Source of the DNA: Actinomycetes bacterium
Lineage (GTDB): Bacteria; Actinomycetota; Coriobacteriia; Coriobacteriales; Eggerthellaceae
Assembly: GCA_023394615.1 (NCBI GenBank)
Contig: JAEXAI010000019.1
Coordinates: 124,001-188,000, forward strand
Direction of reading: 5' to 3'
DNA: 64,000 nucleotides
Part shown: positions 25,334-34,101 of the stretch, in pieces
Numbering within the stretch: the stretch's first letter is position 1
How the letters are laid out: every line of letters begins with the position of its first letter
The notes under the pieces: model-generated
What the model was told of the DNA's origin: nothing
Database searches by the model: none
Seen by the model: the letters and a program-made list of their open reading frames with translations, nothing else
Made by a program: the position numbers and the translations under genes

Positions 25334-26677
25334 ATGATAGCTCGCTATACCCGCCCCGCGATGGGCAAGATTTGGTCGAATCAGAACAAGTTCGAGGTTT
25401 GGAAGGAAATCGAGCTGTGCGCCTGTGAGGCACAAGCCGAATTAGGGCAGGCGGGCATCACAAAGGAGGACGCTGCCTGGATTCGCGCGCATGCGGATTT
25501 CACGGTCGAGCGCATCGACGAGATAGAGGCCGTCACGAATCATGACGTGATTGCGTTTCTTACCTGCATGGCCGAATACATCGATGATGGTGTGCCCGAA
25601 GGCGCACCGAAACCCAGCCGCTGGGTGCACTACGGCATGACCAGTAGCGACTTGGGCGATACCGCACTGTCGTATCAGATTACGCAGGCACTCGACATTA
25701 TCATCGAAGACGTGGAGGCCATAGGCCAAGTGTGCAAGCGCCGTGCTTTCGAATTCCAAAACACGCTGTGTGTGGGTCGCACTCATGGTATCCATGCTGA
25801 GCCGATGACGTTCGGCATGAAATTCGGCAGTTGGGCGTGGGCCATGAAACGTGCTCAAACTCGCCTGCGCCAAGCGCGCGAAGTGGCTGCCACCGGCGCC
25901 ATCAGCGGAGCAGTTGGCACGTATTCCAGCATCGATCCGTATGTGGAACAGTATGTGTGCGAGAAAATGGGGCTTACTCCCGACCCGCTTTCAACTCAGG
26001 TGCTGGCGCGCGACCGCCACGCTCAGGTGATGAGCGTGCTGGCAACCACGGCAGCCAGCTTGGAATCCATCGCCATGCAGGTGCGCCTGATGCAGGAAAG
26101 CGACGTGATTGAAGCGGAAGAGCCGTTCAAGAAAGGCCAGAAAGGCTCCTCTGCCATGCCGCATAAACGCAATCCCATCACAGCCGAGCGTATCTGCGGC
26201 ATGTCACGCGTGATCAAGGCGAATGCGCAGGTGGGCTATGATGATGTGGCCTTGTGGTTCGAGCGTGATATCAGCCATTCTTCGGCCGAGCGTATCGCCT
26301 TGGCTGACAGTTTTATCGCGCTGGACTACATCTGCGAAAAGATGCGTTGGATTCTGGATGGTCTGCAGACCTACCCGGAGGCCATGAAGGCGAATTTGAA
26401 CAAGACGCGTGGTCTCATATTTTCCAGCAAGGTACTGTTGGCGCTGGTGGATGAGGGAATCACGCGTGAGGATGCCTATGTGATCGTGCAACGAAACGCG
26501 ATGGACACCTGGCATGACGTGCAGCAGGCAAAGCCCGGCCCCACGTATCGCGAGCGCCTTGAGGCCGATGCGGAATGCACGCTTTCGCAGCAGACACTGG
26601 ACGATATATTTGACCCATGGGATTTCCTCGAGCGCAAAGACGTGGTGTTCGACCGCCTGGAAAAACTCGAATTCTGA
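25334..26677 (+). CDS. purB: Adenylosuccinate lyase
   Basis: 447 residues from ATG 25334, with ATGGAGG upstream; the longer frame adds 14 unlikely residues. Fumarase/aspartase superfamily signature GSSAMPHKRNPI is intact at about 275-286, with catalytic His regions GRTHGIHAEP and TSSDLGD. It catalyses two purine steps: SAICAR to AICAR and adenylosuccinate to AMP, the reactions after PurC and PurA, both encoded in this window. The downstream MBL gene overlaps its stop by one base. Confidence 0.96.
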   Translation: MIARYTRPAMGKIWSNQNKFEVWKEIELCACEAQAELGQAGITKEDAAWIRAHADFTVERIDEIEAVTNHDVIAFLTCMAEYIDDGVPEGAPKPSRWVHYGMTSSDLGDTALSYQITQALDIIIEDVEAIGQVCKRRAFEFQNTLCVGRTHGIHAEPMTFGMKFGSWAWAMKRAQTRLRQAREVAATGAISGAVGTYSSIDPYVEQYVCEKMGLTPDPLSTQVLARDRHAQVMSVLATTAASLESIAMQVRLMQESDVIEAEEPFKKGQKGSSAMPHKRNPITAERICGMSRVIKANAQVGYDDVALWFERDISHSSAERIALADSFIALDYICEKMRWILDGLQTYPEAMKANLNKTRGLIFSSKVLLALVDEGITREDAYVIVQRNAMDTWHDVQQAKPGPTYRERLEADAECTLSQQTLDDIFDPWDFLERKDVVFDRLEKLEF

Positions 26678-27822
26678 TGACGCGCGACGCAGATTGCATA
26701 AAACGCGACGTTTGCTCGAAAGCTGCGTCGGGCGCGTGTCCGCAAGATAGCCATGAAGCACCCGGGCACGCCGCTGCTGACACCATCGATCCGACCACGT
26801 TTACCGAATACGATGGTTATCGAGCGCTGCCTTTTCATTGGAGGGGCAACACGCTTACTGTCGATCAGGTGGGGGCAGAAGCCGGTGGCGAAGCGTACCT
26901 GATCAAGGAACGTGTCAGTGGGACGGGTCGTTTGACACGTGGCGGATCGATTCTCATCGACACCGGTTATGCCTACTGCGCGCCTCAGACGCTTCGCATG
27001 ATTTTAGATGCCAATGACGCTACAGCGCCCGACTGGCTGATACTGACCCATTCGCACTATGATCACGCATCGGCTGCGGGCTATCTGAAGCAGCATATGC
27101 CAAGCATGCGTATCGCCTGCTCAGAGCATGCGGCACACGTGTTCTCACGCCCCGGTGCCATCGATACCATGCGTCGGTTGAACGACAACCAGGCGCGTAT
27201 CGTCGGGCTTCGCGAATACGAAGATGTCGCGGTGGCTATAGAGCCTGATTGCATAGTGGGGGAGGGCGATACGATTGAGAGCGGCTCTCTTCACGTGAAG
27301 GTGATGCGTGCGATCGGTCATACGAAGTGCTCGATTTCCCTGTGGTTCACAGATGAGCAGATGCTTATGGCATGCGAGAGCAATGGGGTCTACGCGGGCC
27401 CGCCGCCAGCCAGCGTTCCTGCCGCAGACGCGGCCCGTTTCGGCACCGGAGCATGCGAGAGCGTGCCTGAGTCGGTAAAGTATATGACTGAGCCGTCATT
27501 TCTGGTCGATTGCAAAGCATCATTGGATGTGATTGATCGATCGCTTTCGCTGAAACCCTCGGCGATGCTGTTGTCGCACAACGGCGTGTTCGTGGGCCAC
27601 GATGCGCGCGACTACCTCCGCTCTGCGAAGTACTGGGAGCAGTACGCAATCCGATTCACATGTGCAGCGCATAAGGCAGGACTTGGCAACGAAGAGATCG
27701 CCAAACTGTACAAAAAGGTGTTCTACACCGAAACGGTTCATATGATTCAACCTGAGATGGCCTTCGATTTGAACACGGGATACCAGATAGCGACCGTTAT
27801 ACAGCAGTATTGCACGAACTAA
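26677..27822 (+). CDS. MBL-fold metallohydrolase carrying an in-frame REP insertion
   Basis: 381 residues from ATG 26677, overlapping the purB stop as TGATG. The metal-binding motif THSHYDH (about 124-130) and later His in RAIGHTKCS mark a metallo-beta-lactamase fold hydrolase; two catalytic-type features, SILIDTGY before the motif and LLSHNG near the end, also fit. Residues 79-88 (RVSGTGRLTR) are encoded exactly by a 30-bp REP-like element (26911-26940) between the strand AYLIKE and ILIDTGY, with the frame kept. Substrate unknown; a flavodiiron-like role is not indicated. Whether the insertion is tolerated or harmful cannot be told. Confidence 0.82.
   Translation: MTRDADCIKRDVCSKAASGACPQDSHEAPGHAAADTIDPTTFTEYDGYRALPFHWRGNTLTVDQVGAEAGGEAYLIKERVSGTGRLTRGGSILIDTGYAYCAPQTLRMILDANDATAPDWLILTHSHYDHASAAGYLKQHMPSMRIACSEHAAHVFSRPGAIDTMRRLNDNQARIVGLREYEDVAVAIEPDCIVGEGDTIESGSLHVKVMRAIGHTKCSISLWFTDEQMLMACESNGVYAGPPPASVPAADAARFGTGACESVPESVKYMTEPSFLVDCKASLDVIDRSLSLKPSAMLLSHNGVFVGHDARDYLRSAKYWEQYAIRFTCAAHKAGLGNEEIAKLYKKVFYTETVHMIQPEMAFDLNTGYQIATVIQQYCTN
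26911..26940. repeat. REP-like 30-bp element inside a coding sequence, copy 4
   Basis: Identical over all 30 bp to the intergenic copy at 5736-5765. Length is exactly ten codons, so the host MBL-fold frame continues through it. Confidence 0.93.
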
Positions 27823-27846
27823 AGCCTGTCCGCTATTCCTGCGCCC

Positions 27847-29418
27847 CTACGCGCTCACGGGCTTCCACACGCGCACGAGCGTTTTCTGCTCGGCAGTGCC
27901 TGAAGTGTCGGTCTGGTCTATCTGCATGACAGTAACCACCGACGACGATGTGCCAGTCGATGCCAGATAATCGCCCCAATCGGTGCAGCCGCTTTCAACG
28001 CCGAAGACGCAGTATATTTTTTGGGCAAGGTTAATCGCAGCTACCGACTGCGTGCTTTTTACCATGAACCAGGCATCAGTGCACCAGCAGGGGCTGGACA
28101 GGGGCGTGCGCCCGAAGCGGAACCATGTAAGGCCGTTGTAGCTGTTGCCTTGCGTATGGGGTGCGGCGGGCGTGTAGGTGCCTAGGTTTGCTATGCCGTC
28201 ACCGTAATCGTAGATGCTCTCGAAGCAGAACGCGAACCCATCGGCACCGTATCCGACCTGATTGGGAACCATGCTAGAGGGCAGCACCAGCGAGTCAGTG
28301 GTCTGACCTGTGGCCTCGTCGATGCGACGAAGCTCGTAATAACTGCTTGATTGGGAGTTTTTCGGTGTGATGACCACGCCGCCGTCGCATGCGTACAAAG
28401 GTGCCGCCATGCGTCCCTTCGATTCGAACAGCACTTCAGAGGTGCCTGTTGAAAAGCGCGCTCGTTTCAACACGGCCTTACCCGTTTTCGCATTTGACGC
28501 CGTTGCGGGGGGCATGCTCACCCAAAAAGCCGAAGACCCCACCGCTGCGATACCAGGGGTCTGCACATCGTCACCGCCAAAATCCAACATGGTCGAATCT
28601 CCCACCGAGCCGCTCGATGAAATCGGAGCCGCCATGATGCGCCACGTACCCTCTAGAATATTCGCCTCAGTCCACAAAAGCCCATCGGCAGACGTGCGCA
28701 CGTCATAAATCTCAAATCCTTCGCTTTTGCCGACGGCTTCCTTCAGCACGGTTGTGGTATTGCCGCTCGAAAGCGAAAGCAGGGAAACTTGCGTAAGCGG
28801 GCTTGCTTGTTCGGTGGGCACAAGACATGCGGCCATGCCTCCGTCTCCCGCCCATACCAGCGTGCCGAGCGGTAGCTCGAAGCTTCCCACCAGCCCAAAA
28901 GCCTCTTCAACGCCGATTTCGGTGCAGCCTTCAAGTGTGAACACGGAACTCGCGGGTACGGTGAGCGTAGAAATGACGCTGCTGCTATCGCTCGATCCGC
29001 CGGCGATGCTCACGCCTACTCCGATAGCTGCGGCCGCAGCGCCTACTCCCAATGCGCCATAGAGGAAGTTCCTGCGTGTCATCAGTGTTTTTCCGCCACC
29101 ACCGTTGCCCCTTGTGCCGTTGCCCCTGCCGCCCATGGTGGAATGGGAGCCAAGTCCCGTATGCGAAATCTGGGCGACGGAAGGCCTTGTGCTTGCAGAG
29201 GGCCGTTTGCTGCTGCGGGCGCCGCCGGACGCGCCCGACAATCGCGATGCGGAAGCGCCTGCGGTTTTACCGCCGCGAGCAGATGATCTGGCGCCGAGCG
29301 ACCTGCCGTGCGTAGAAGCGCCGCCGCGATGGGCTGACGAACCTGCGCCAACGCGCGCGCCACCAGCAGATGCACTATGCACGCTGGGGCGTTTTTGCGG
29401 TTGTCTGTTGGCTGGCAT
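27847..29418 (-). CDS. Tat-signal exported or anchored protein of unknown function
   Basis: 523 residues; GGAG lies 12 bases before the ATG at 29418. The first 110 residues are disordered and rich in Gly, Ala, Ser and Arg. Then TRRNFLYGALGVGAAAAAIG (from about 114) has a twin-arginine motif and a hydrophobic stretch. The C-terminal 370 residues are beta-rich, with repeated aromatic-Asp-Gly patterns suggestive of a propeller-like fold. No catalytic motif recognised. An ATG at 29082 directly before the Arg pair could give a conventional Tat precursor, but its ribosome-binding site is weak. Converges with the MBL gene (24 bp gap). Confidence 0.65.
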   Translation of the reverse strand: MPANRQPQKRPSVHSASAGGARVGAGSSAHRGGASTHGRSLGARSSARGGKTAGASASRLSGASGGARSSKRPSASTRPSVAQISHTGLGSHSTMGGRGNGTRGNGGGGKTLMTRRNFLYGALGVGAAAAAIGVGVSIAGGSSDSSSVISTLTVPASSVFTLEGCTEIGVEEAFGLVGSFELPLGTLVWAGDGGMAACLVPTEQASPLTQVSLLSLSSGNTTTVLKEAVGKSEGFEIYDVRTSADGLLWTEANILEGTWRIMAAPISSSGSVGDSTMLDFGGDDVQTPGIAAVGSSAFWVSMPPATASNAKTGKAVLKRARFSTGTSEVLFESKGRMAAPLYACDGGVVITPKNSQSSSYYELRRIDEATGQTTDSLVLPSSMVPNQVGYGADGFAFCFESIYDYGDGIANLGTYTPAAPHTQGNSYNGLTWFRFGRTPLSSPCWCTDAWFMVKSTQSVAAINLAQKIYCVFGVESGCTDWGDYLASTGTSSSVVTVMQIDQTDTSGTAEQKTLVRVWKPVSA

Positions 29419-29733
29419 CGATTATTCACTCCGATTCTTGGGATTAGCCGCGTGCATCGACGCCGAAAGCAGCTTCGATGTCGCGCTTCGCACACACGGA
29501 TTGCGCCAAGATGAGCCTATCCGTACGGTAAGCGCGGTATTTTGCACGTTTATTGTGTCATTCGGCTTGGGCTTTCAGGGTCTCTTCAGGCTAATTGATA
29601 CAATAAATGCAAATCGACATGCGGCTTTTCTAATGGGCCTTCACAGGCTATCATAGAAGCGTTGGGCCACATGCCGAAAAAGCGCGCCGGATTTGAAGCG
29701 GCGCACGAGCAATTCAGAGGAGACGACAACACT
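29419..29733. other. 315-bp divergent intergenic region
   Basis: Separates the Tat-signal gene from the response-regulator operon. Contains AT-rich patches (for example TACAAT at 29599-29604) but no convincing -35/-10 pair and no gene that I can support. Confidence 0.5.
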
Positions 29734-30444
29734 ATGAGCAACGAGACACGACGTATCCTGCTGGTCGAAGACGAGAAGGCCATTCGCGATGCGGTAGCTG
29801 CCTATCTTGAGAGAGAAAACTATTGGGTCACCGCCGTCGGAGACGGCCAAGAGGCCTTGGAAGAATTTAGCAAGCATCATTTCGACCTGGTCGTTTTGGA
29901 CCTGATGCTTCCGCGCGTGCCAGGCGAGCGCGTCTGCCGCGCCATCCGCGACAATTCGGATGTGCCCATCATCATGCTTACGGCCAAAGGTGAAGTGGAA
30001 GACCGCATTATCGGTTTGGAGCTGGGTGCCGATGACTACCTGGTGAAGCCCTTTAGCCCGCGCGAGCTGGTCGCCCGCGTGCGTGCCCTTTTGCGCCGCG
30101 TGCATTCGGAAACCGAACCGCAGCGCGAAGTGCTGGAATTCGGCGAGCTGACTATCGACGTGTCGGGTCACAAAGTGCTCGTCAGCGGCAAGGAAGTCGA
30201 TTTGACGGCGAGCGAATTCAAACTGCTCACCACGCTGTCCCGTTATCCTGGACGCGTATATTCGCGTATGGAGCTGGTTGAAAAAGTACTCGGCTATGAT
30301 TTCGAAGGTTACGAGCGCACCATCGACAGCCATGTGAAGAATCTGCGTGCGAAAATCGGCGACAATCCGCGCAACCCGAAATGGCTGCATACGGTTCACG
30401 GCGTCGGCTACCGTTTCGAGGATCCTACGAAGCAATCACAATAA
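29734..30444 (+). CDS. OmpR/PhoB-family response regulator
   Basis: 236 residues from ATG 29734 (AGAGGAG upstream). Receiver domain at about 1-120 with acidic residues EDE (12-14), phospho-acceptor Asp56 (LVVLDLMLP) and Lys in DDYLVKPFSP. A winged-helix DNA-binding domain at about 135-232 (SEFKLLTTLSRYPG, SHVKNLRAKIG, VHGVGYRFE) follows. It precedes the kinase-PurC fusion gene by 27 bp and should be its cognate regulator. Targets unknown. Confidence 0.95.
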   Translation: MSNETRRILLVEDEKAIRDAVAAYLERENYWVTAVGDGQEALEEFSKHHFDLVVLDLMLPRVPGERVCRAIRDNSDVPIIMLTAKGEVEDRIIGLELGADDYLVKPFSPRELVARVRALLRRVHSETEPQREVLEFGELTIDVSGHKVLVSGKEVDLTASEFKLLTTLSRYPGRVYSRMELVEKVLGYDFEGYERTIDSHVKNLRAKIGDNPRNPKWLHTVHGVGYRFEDPTKQSQ

Positions 30445-30471
30445 CGTCGAGATTTGTCAGGAATAGGTTCG

Positions 30472-33138
30472 ATGCGGGACATGAACAGCGCTGGCAGTGC
30501 GAAGCAGGTTGAAAAAAAAGTGGCTCGGGCGGAAGCCCTGAACGCAAAACAGCTCGCGAAGGAAGAGGCCGCTGAGGCGAAGCGCGCAAAGCGGGAAGCC
30601 AAACAGCAGGTCCAAGCTAGTGCTAAAGGCCCCAGCAAACACAGGCGCTGGTCGAACCTTTCCTACACTACACGCGTCACTATATCGTTTGCGCTGGTAG
30701 CGGCTATGACCGCACTCGTGGCGTTTGGTGTGCTGTCATTTGTGTGGGAACAGCACTTTCAAACATACACGCGCGAGAACATGCAGCGTATCGCCACCAA
30801 CACGGCTACCAGCATCGGCCAAAAATACGCTCAGAGCAATGATTGGTACAAAGGAGCGTTGTCGCCCGCCGCATCGGCTAGCGACATGTCGCAGGGTGTT
30901 GGCGTGCAGGTCAGTGACAGCTTGGGCAACATCATCTACGACGACAGCCGCACGACCAATGGGTCTTCGGAGATGTCGCTGGCTCCCACGAACAAGGAGT
31001 CCATGGCTTCGGCAGCTATTTATGCCAACGGCGAATCCATCGGTACGGTACGTGTATGGGTGTACGGTTCGAACACGCTGCTCACGCAAACCGATCAGGA
31101 GTTTCGCGAGAAAAGCTATCAGGCGATGGTTCTGGCCAGCATTCTGGCCGTCATACTCGCGCTATGCATCGGATTTTTATTTGCGCGTGGTCTAGTGAAT
31201 CCTATCAACCGCATTTCGAAGGCCGCCAAAGCCATCGGCGAGGGTGACTTGTCGGCGCGCACCAATCTGCACGGTGACGATGAAATAGCTCGGCTGGGTC
31301 AGACTTTCGATGACATGGCCGAATCGGTGCAGAAGGACCGTCAGCTTGAACGGCGTTTGACCACCGATGTGGCCCATGAGTTGCGCACGCCGCTTATGGC
31401 TATCCAGTCCACAGTCGAGGCGATGGTCGATGGCGTTTTCGCCGCTGACGAGGAGCGTCTCGATACGGTGAATTCGGAAGTGCAACGTTTGAGCCGTCTG
31501 GTCGATGCTATATTGAAGTTGGCCCGTCTGGAGAATCGATCCACTCCGATGAACGAGCAGGTTGTGAATGTGGGAGACCTCATCACGGGTCTCATTGCCA
31601 CGCACGAAGCGTTCGTGAAGGATTCAGGCCTTGAACTTTTCTTCGATGCGGACAAAGATGTGTACGTGTACGGCGACCCTGACATGATTCGTCAGGCTAC
31701 TGCGAATCTGATTAGCAACGCAGTGCGCTACACTCCGGAAGGCCACATCACCGTTTCAGTGAAAAAAGGCGACCTCATGGCATCCATCGCCGTGGCCGAC
31801 ACGGGTATAGGTCTGACAGCCGAAGAAGCGAAAATGGTCTTCAGCCGCTTTTGGCGCGCCGATGCGGGCAGAAATCGCGAATCGGGAGGTCTGGGTATCG
31901 GCTTGGCCGTGGTGAAAGAAATCGTCGATCGTCATGGTGGCTGGGTCCGCGTGGAAGGCAAGCCAAACGAAGGCGCCACATTCACCATATTTATCCCGCT
32001 CTACGATGAAGAGCGCATACGTTCTCAAAAAGCCAAGGCGCAACGACGCAAAACAGCGCATAATGATAAAGCTGAAAAATCGTCCTTCGCTACACGCAAA
32101 ATAAAAGAAGTCCGTGCGAGCAAGCCTGAAGAGACAAGTAAGCGCGCAGAGAGCAAGATCGGTACGGGGGTTGAAACGAAAGTTCAAGCGCCCACCGGCG
32201 AAAAAGCGAAGAAGATGAGGGGCCGGGTGCACAACAAGCCGGCAGAGGAAAGGACGAACGTCGAAATGATGCACATGGATTTGAAGCCTGACGCACAGGG
32301 GAAAGTACGCGACTTGTATGACTTAGGCGACAAGCTGCTGCTGGTGGCCACCGATCGAATCTCCGCATTCGATTACGTGCTGCCAGATGAGATTCCTTAC
32401 AAGGGCAAAGTGCTCACTCAGATTTCCATCTATTGGCTCGAGTTGCTCAGCGACATTGTCGACAACCATCTCATCAGCGCCGAGGTAAGGGACTTACCGG
32501 AGAAGTTTGCGCCATACGCAGAATACTTGGATGGTCGTTTCATGCTGGTGAAAAAAGCCGAGATGTTCCCTGTTGAGTGCATCGTGCGTGGCTATCTGAC
32601 CGGTAGCGGACTGAAGTCCTACGAGGAGAGCGGTACCGTATGCGGCATTGCCCTGCCGGGTGGTTTGGTGAATTCCTCGAAGCTCCCCAAACCCATATTC
32701 ACCCCGTCCACCAAAGCCGAGCTGGGCGATCATGACGAGAATATTGATTTTGCGCGCTGTGCGGAGCTGATAGGCGAAGAATCTGCCACAGCAATTCGCG
32801 ACCTTGCCCTCAAGGTGTATGAAGAAGCTGCTGAGTATGCTCTGAACAGGGGAATCATCATTGCCGATACGAAGTTCGAATTCGGCACCATCGATGGGAA
32901 AATCGTTTTGGCTGACGAGGTTCTCACGCCTGATAGCAGCCGCTTTTGGGCGGTGGAAACATATGCAGAGGGCGAAGAGCAGCCTAGCTTCGACAAGCAG
33001 CAGTTCCGCAACTGGCTCAATGACAACTGGGATCGCACTGGCACGCCGCCGCATCTGCCCAAGGAAATCGTGCAGGCAACCAGTGAGAGGTACATACAAG
33101 CATATGAGCGCATCACCGGACAGACGTTTGCACGCTAG
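30472..33138 (+). CDS. purC: Sensor histidine kinase fused in frame to SAICAR synthetase (PurC)
   Basis: 888 residues from ATG 30472 (AGGAATAGG upstream). Order: Lys/Ala/Glu-rich N-terminal coil at about 10-45; TM1 68-91; extracytoplasmic sensor 92-218; TM2 219-239; HAMP 240-293; HisKA with His302 in VAHELRTPL; HATPase with N-box near 412, DTGIG 443-447 and GGLGIGLA 472-479; charged linker 511-598; full PurC 599-888 (GKVRDLYDLGD, ATDRISAFDYVLP, RGYLTGSG, SKLPKPIFTPSTKAE, IIIADTKFEFG, DEVLTPDSSRFW). No stop separates the halves. PurC makes SAICAR from CAIR, aspartate and ATP. An internal ATG at 32266 could release PurC as a separate 290-residue protein. Both halves look intact. Confidence 0.92.
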   Translation: MRDMNSAGSAKQVEKKVARAEALNAKQLAKEEAAEAKRAKREAKQQVQASAKGPSKHRRWSNLSYTTRVTISFALVAAMTALVAFGVLSFVWEQHFQTYTRENMQRIATNTATSIGQKYAQSNDWYKGALSPAASASDMSQGVGVQVSDSLGNIIYDDSRTTNGSSEMSLAPTNKESMASAAIYANGESIGTVRVWVYGSNTLLTQTDQEFREKSYQAMVLASILAVILALCIGFLFARGLVNPINRISKAAKAIGEGDLSARTNLHGDDEIARLGQTFDDMAESVQKDRQLERRLTTDVAHELRTPLMAIQSTVEAMVDGVFAADEERLDTVNSEVQRLSRLVDAILKLARLENRSTPMNEQVVNVGDLITGLIATHEAFVKDSGLELFFDADKDVYVYGDPDMIRQATANLISNAVRYTPEGHITVSVKKGDLMASIAVADTGIGLTAEEAKMVFSRFWRADAGRNRESGGLGIGLAVVKEIVDRHGGWVRVEGKPNEGATFTIFIPLYDEERIRSQKAKAQRRKTAHNDKAEKSSFATRKIKEVRASKPEETSKRAESKIGTGVETKVQAPTGEKAKKMRGRVHNKPAEERTNVEMMHMDLKPDAQGKVRDLYDLGDKLLLVATDRISAFDYVLPDEIPYKGKVLTQISIYWLELLSDIVDNHLISAEVRDLPEKFAPYAEYLDGRFMLVKKAEMFPVECIVRGYLTGSGLKSYEESGTVCGIALPGGLVNSSKLPKPIFTPSTKAELGDHDENIDFARCAELIGEESATAIRDLALKVYEEAAEYALNRGIIIADTKFEFGTIDGKIVLADEVLTPDSSRFWAVETYAEGEEQPSFDKQQFRNWLNDNWDRTGTPPHLPKEIVQATSERYIQAYERITGQTFAR
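32241..32277 (+). promoter_or_regulatory. Possible internal ribosome-binding site and start for purC
   Basis: GAGGAAAGGACG (about 32245-32256) precedes three in-frame ATGs (32266, 32269, 32275) at the exact N-terminal boundary of the PurC domain. From 32266 the product would be 290 residues, a normal PurC length. Spacing of about 11-12 nt is a little long. Confidence 0.5.
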
Positions 33139-33174
33139 GCCGTAGAAGATACAAGCATCAAGGAGCAGTAATAC

Positions 33175-33990
33175 ATGACGCAGCGCAACCCTATGAACGA
33201 CCGTTATCAAACCGACGAGCATCTTGGCAAGACGCGCAAGAGCGCATCGTCGGCTAAACCGACCACCAAAGCAGCTTCTAGCGTGTACTTGGAAGGCGAG
33301 AAGCCGAAACCGAAAGGCCGTATGGCCAAGGCCCAAGCGAAGGCTACTCAGAGCGCCAGCAAGAAAGCGAGTGCCAATAATCCTGATTCGCGCGAGAACA
33401 AAGCGCGTTACTACGACCCGGGTACGGAAGAATACCGCAAATGGCGTCGTTGGTGGTGGGTATTCATCGTCAGCGCGCTTGTGATGACCGGTATGTCATT
33501 CGTGGTGCTGCAGTTTTGGCCTGAGCAAACCGGCATGAGCTATAGTCTGCTGGGAATCGGCTATCTGATGCTGTTCATCGGCATCTATATCGACGTCGCC
33601 AAAGTACGCAAAATCCGCAAGGGTTACCGTACGCAGATGACTGTGGATAAGAGCAAAGAAGCTTCCGCTGCTCGAAAAAAAGAGCATGCCGCACAGCTAG
33701 AATACGCTAAAAAGGTGAAAGAACAGGAAGCGGAAGCAGCCCGCCGGAAGGCTGAAGGTATCGAGGAGCCCAAAAAGAAAAAAGGTTTAGCCGGGATGTT
33801 TTCGAAAAAGCCCAAGGATAATGCCGCATCTGATGTTAAAGAGGATGCGAAGGCTGATGTGAAAGAAGAAGCAAAGCCCAAGGCTGCTACCAAAGAAGCT
33901 GCTCCCGCTAAGGAAGCCGCTCCTGCCAAGGAAGCCGCTCCTGCGAAGGAAGAAACCAAGTCGGCCGACGAAGCGAAGGCGAATGCGTAA
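33175..33990 (+). CDS. Two-helix membrane protein with charged, repetitive tails; function unknown
   Basis: 271 residues; AAGGAG upstream. A basic N-terminal region of about 85 residues precedes two membrane helices at about 92-112 and 120-142, joined by a short loop. A long Lys/Glu/Ala-rich cytoplasmic tail follows, with predicted coiled coil at about 150-200, ending in three EAAPAK repeats encoded by an 18-bp tandem repeat (33895-33948). It resembles small actinobacterial membrane proteins of the DUF3043 type but the match is not certain. It follows the fusion gene by 36 bp, and a terminator follows at 34033-34077. Confidence 0.65.
   Translation: MTQRNPMNDRYQTDEHLGKTRKSASSAKPTTKAASSVYLEGEKPKPKGRMAKAQAKATQSASKKASANNPDSRENKARYYDPGTEEYRKWRRWWWVFIVSALVMTGMSFVVLQFWPEQTGMSYSLLGIGYLMLFIGIYIDVAKVRKIRKGYRTQMTVDKSKEASAARKKEHAAQLEYAKKVKEQEAEAARRKAEGIEEPKKKKGLAGMFSKKPKDNAASDVKEDAKADVKEEAKPKAATKEAAPAKEAAPAKEAAPAKEETKSADEAKANA
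33895..33948 (+). repeat. 18-bp tandem repeat, three units, encoding EAAPAK
   Basis: Units 33895-33912, 33913-33930 and 33931-33948 differ only at third positions and encode an Ala/Pro/Lys/Glu hexapeptide three times near the C-terminus of the membrane protein. Confidence 0.85.
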
Positions 33991-34032
33991 GCTGCAGCTG
34001 TGAGTCAAAAGGCATTGTGAAACGTTACCTGT

Positions 34033-34077
34033 AAAAGCGGTTGTGAGGCGCTAAGTCCTCAACGGCCGCTTTTGTTT
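34033..34077 (+). terminator. Intrinsic terminator after the two-component/PurC/membrane-protein operon
   Basis: AAAAGCGG (34033-34040) pairs with CCGCTTTT (34065-34072) with an inner TGAGG/CCTCA stem; TTTTGTTTT follows. Confidence 0.85.
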
Positions 34078-34101
34078 TAGATTCGGAAAGGAGCCACCGT
34101 C

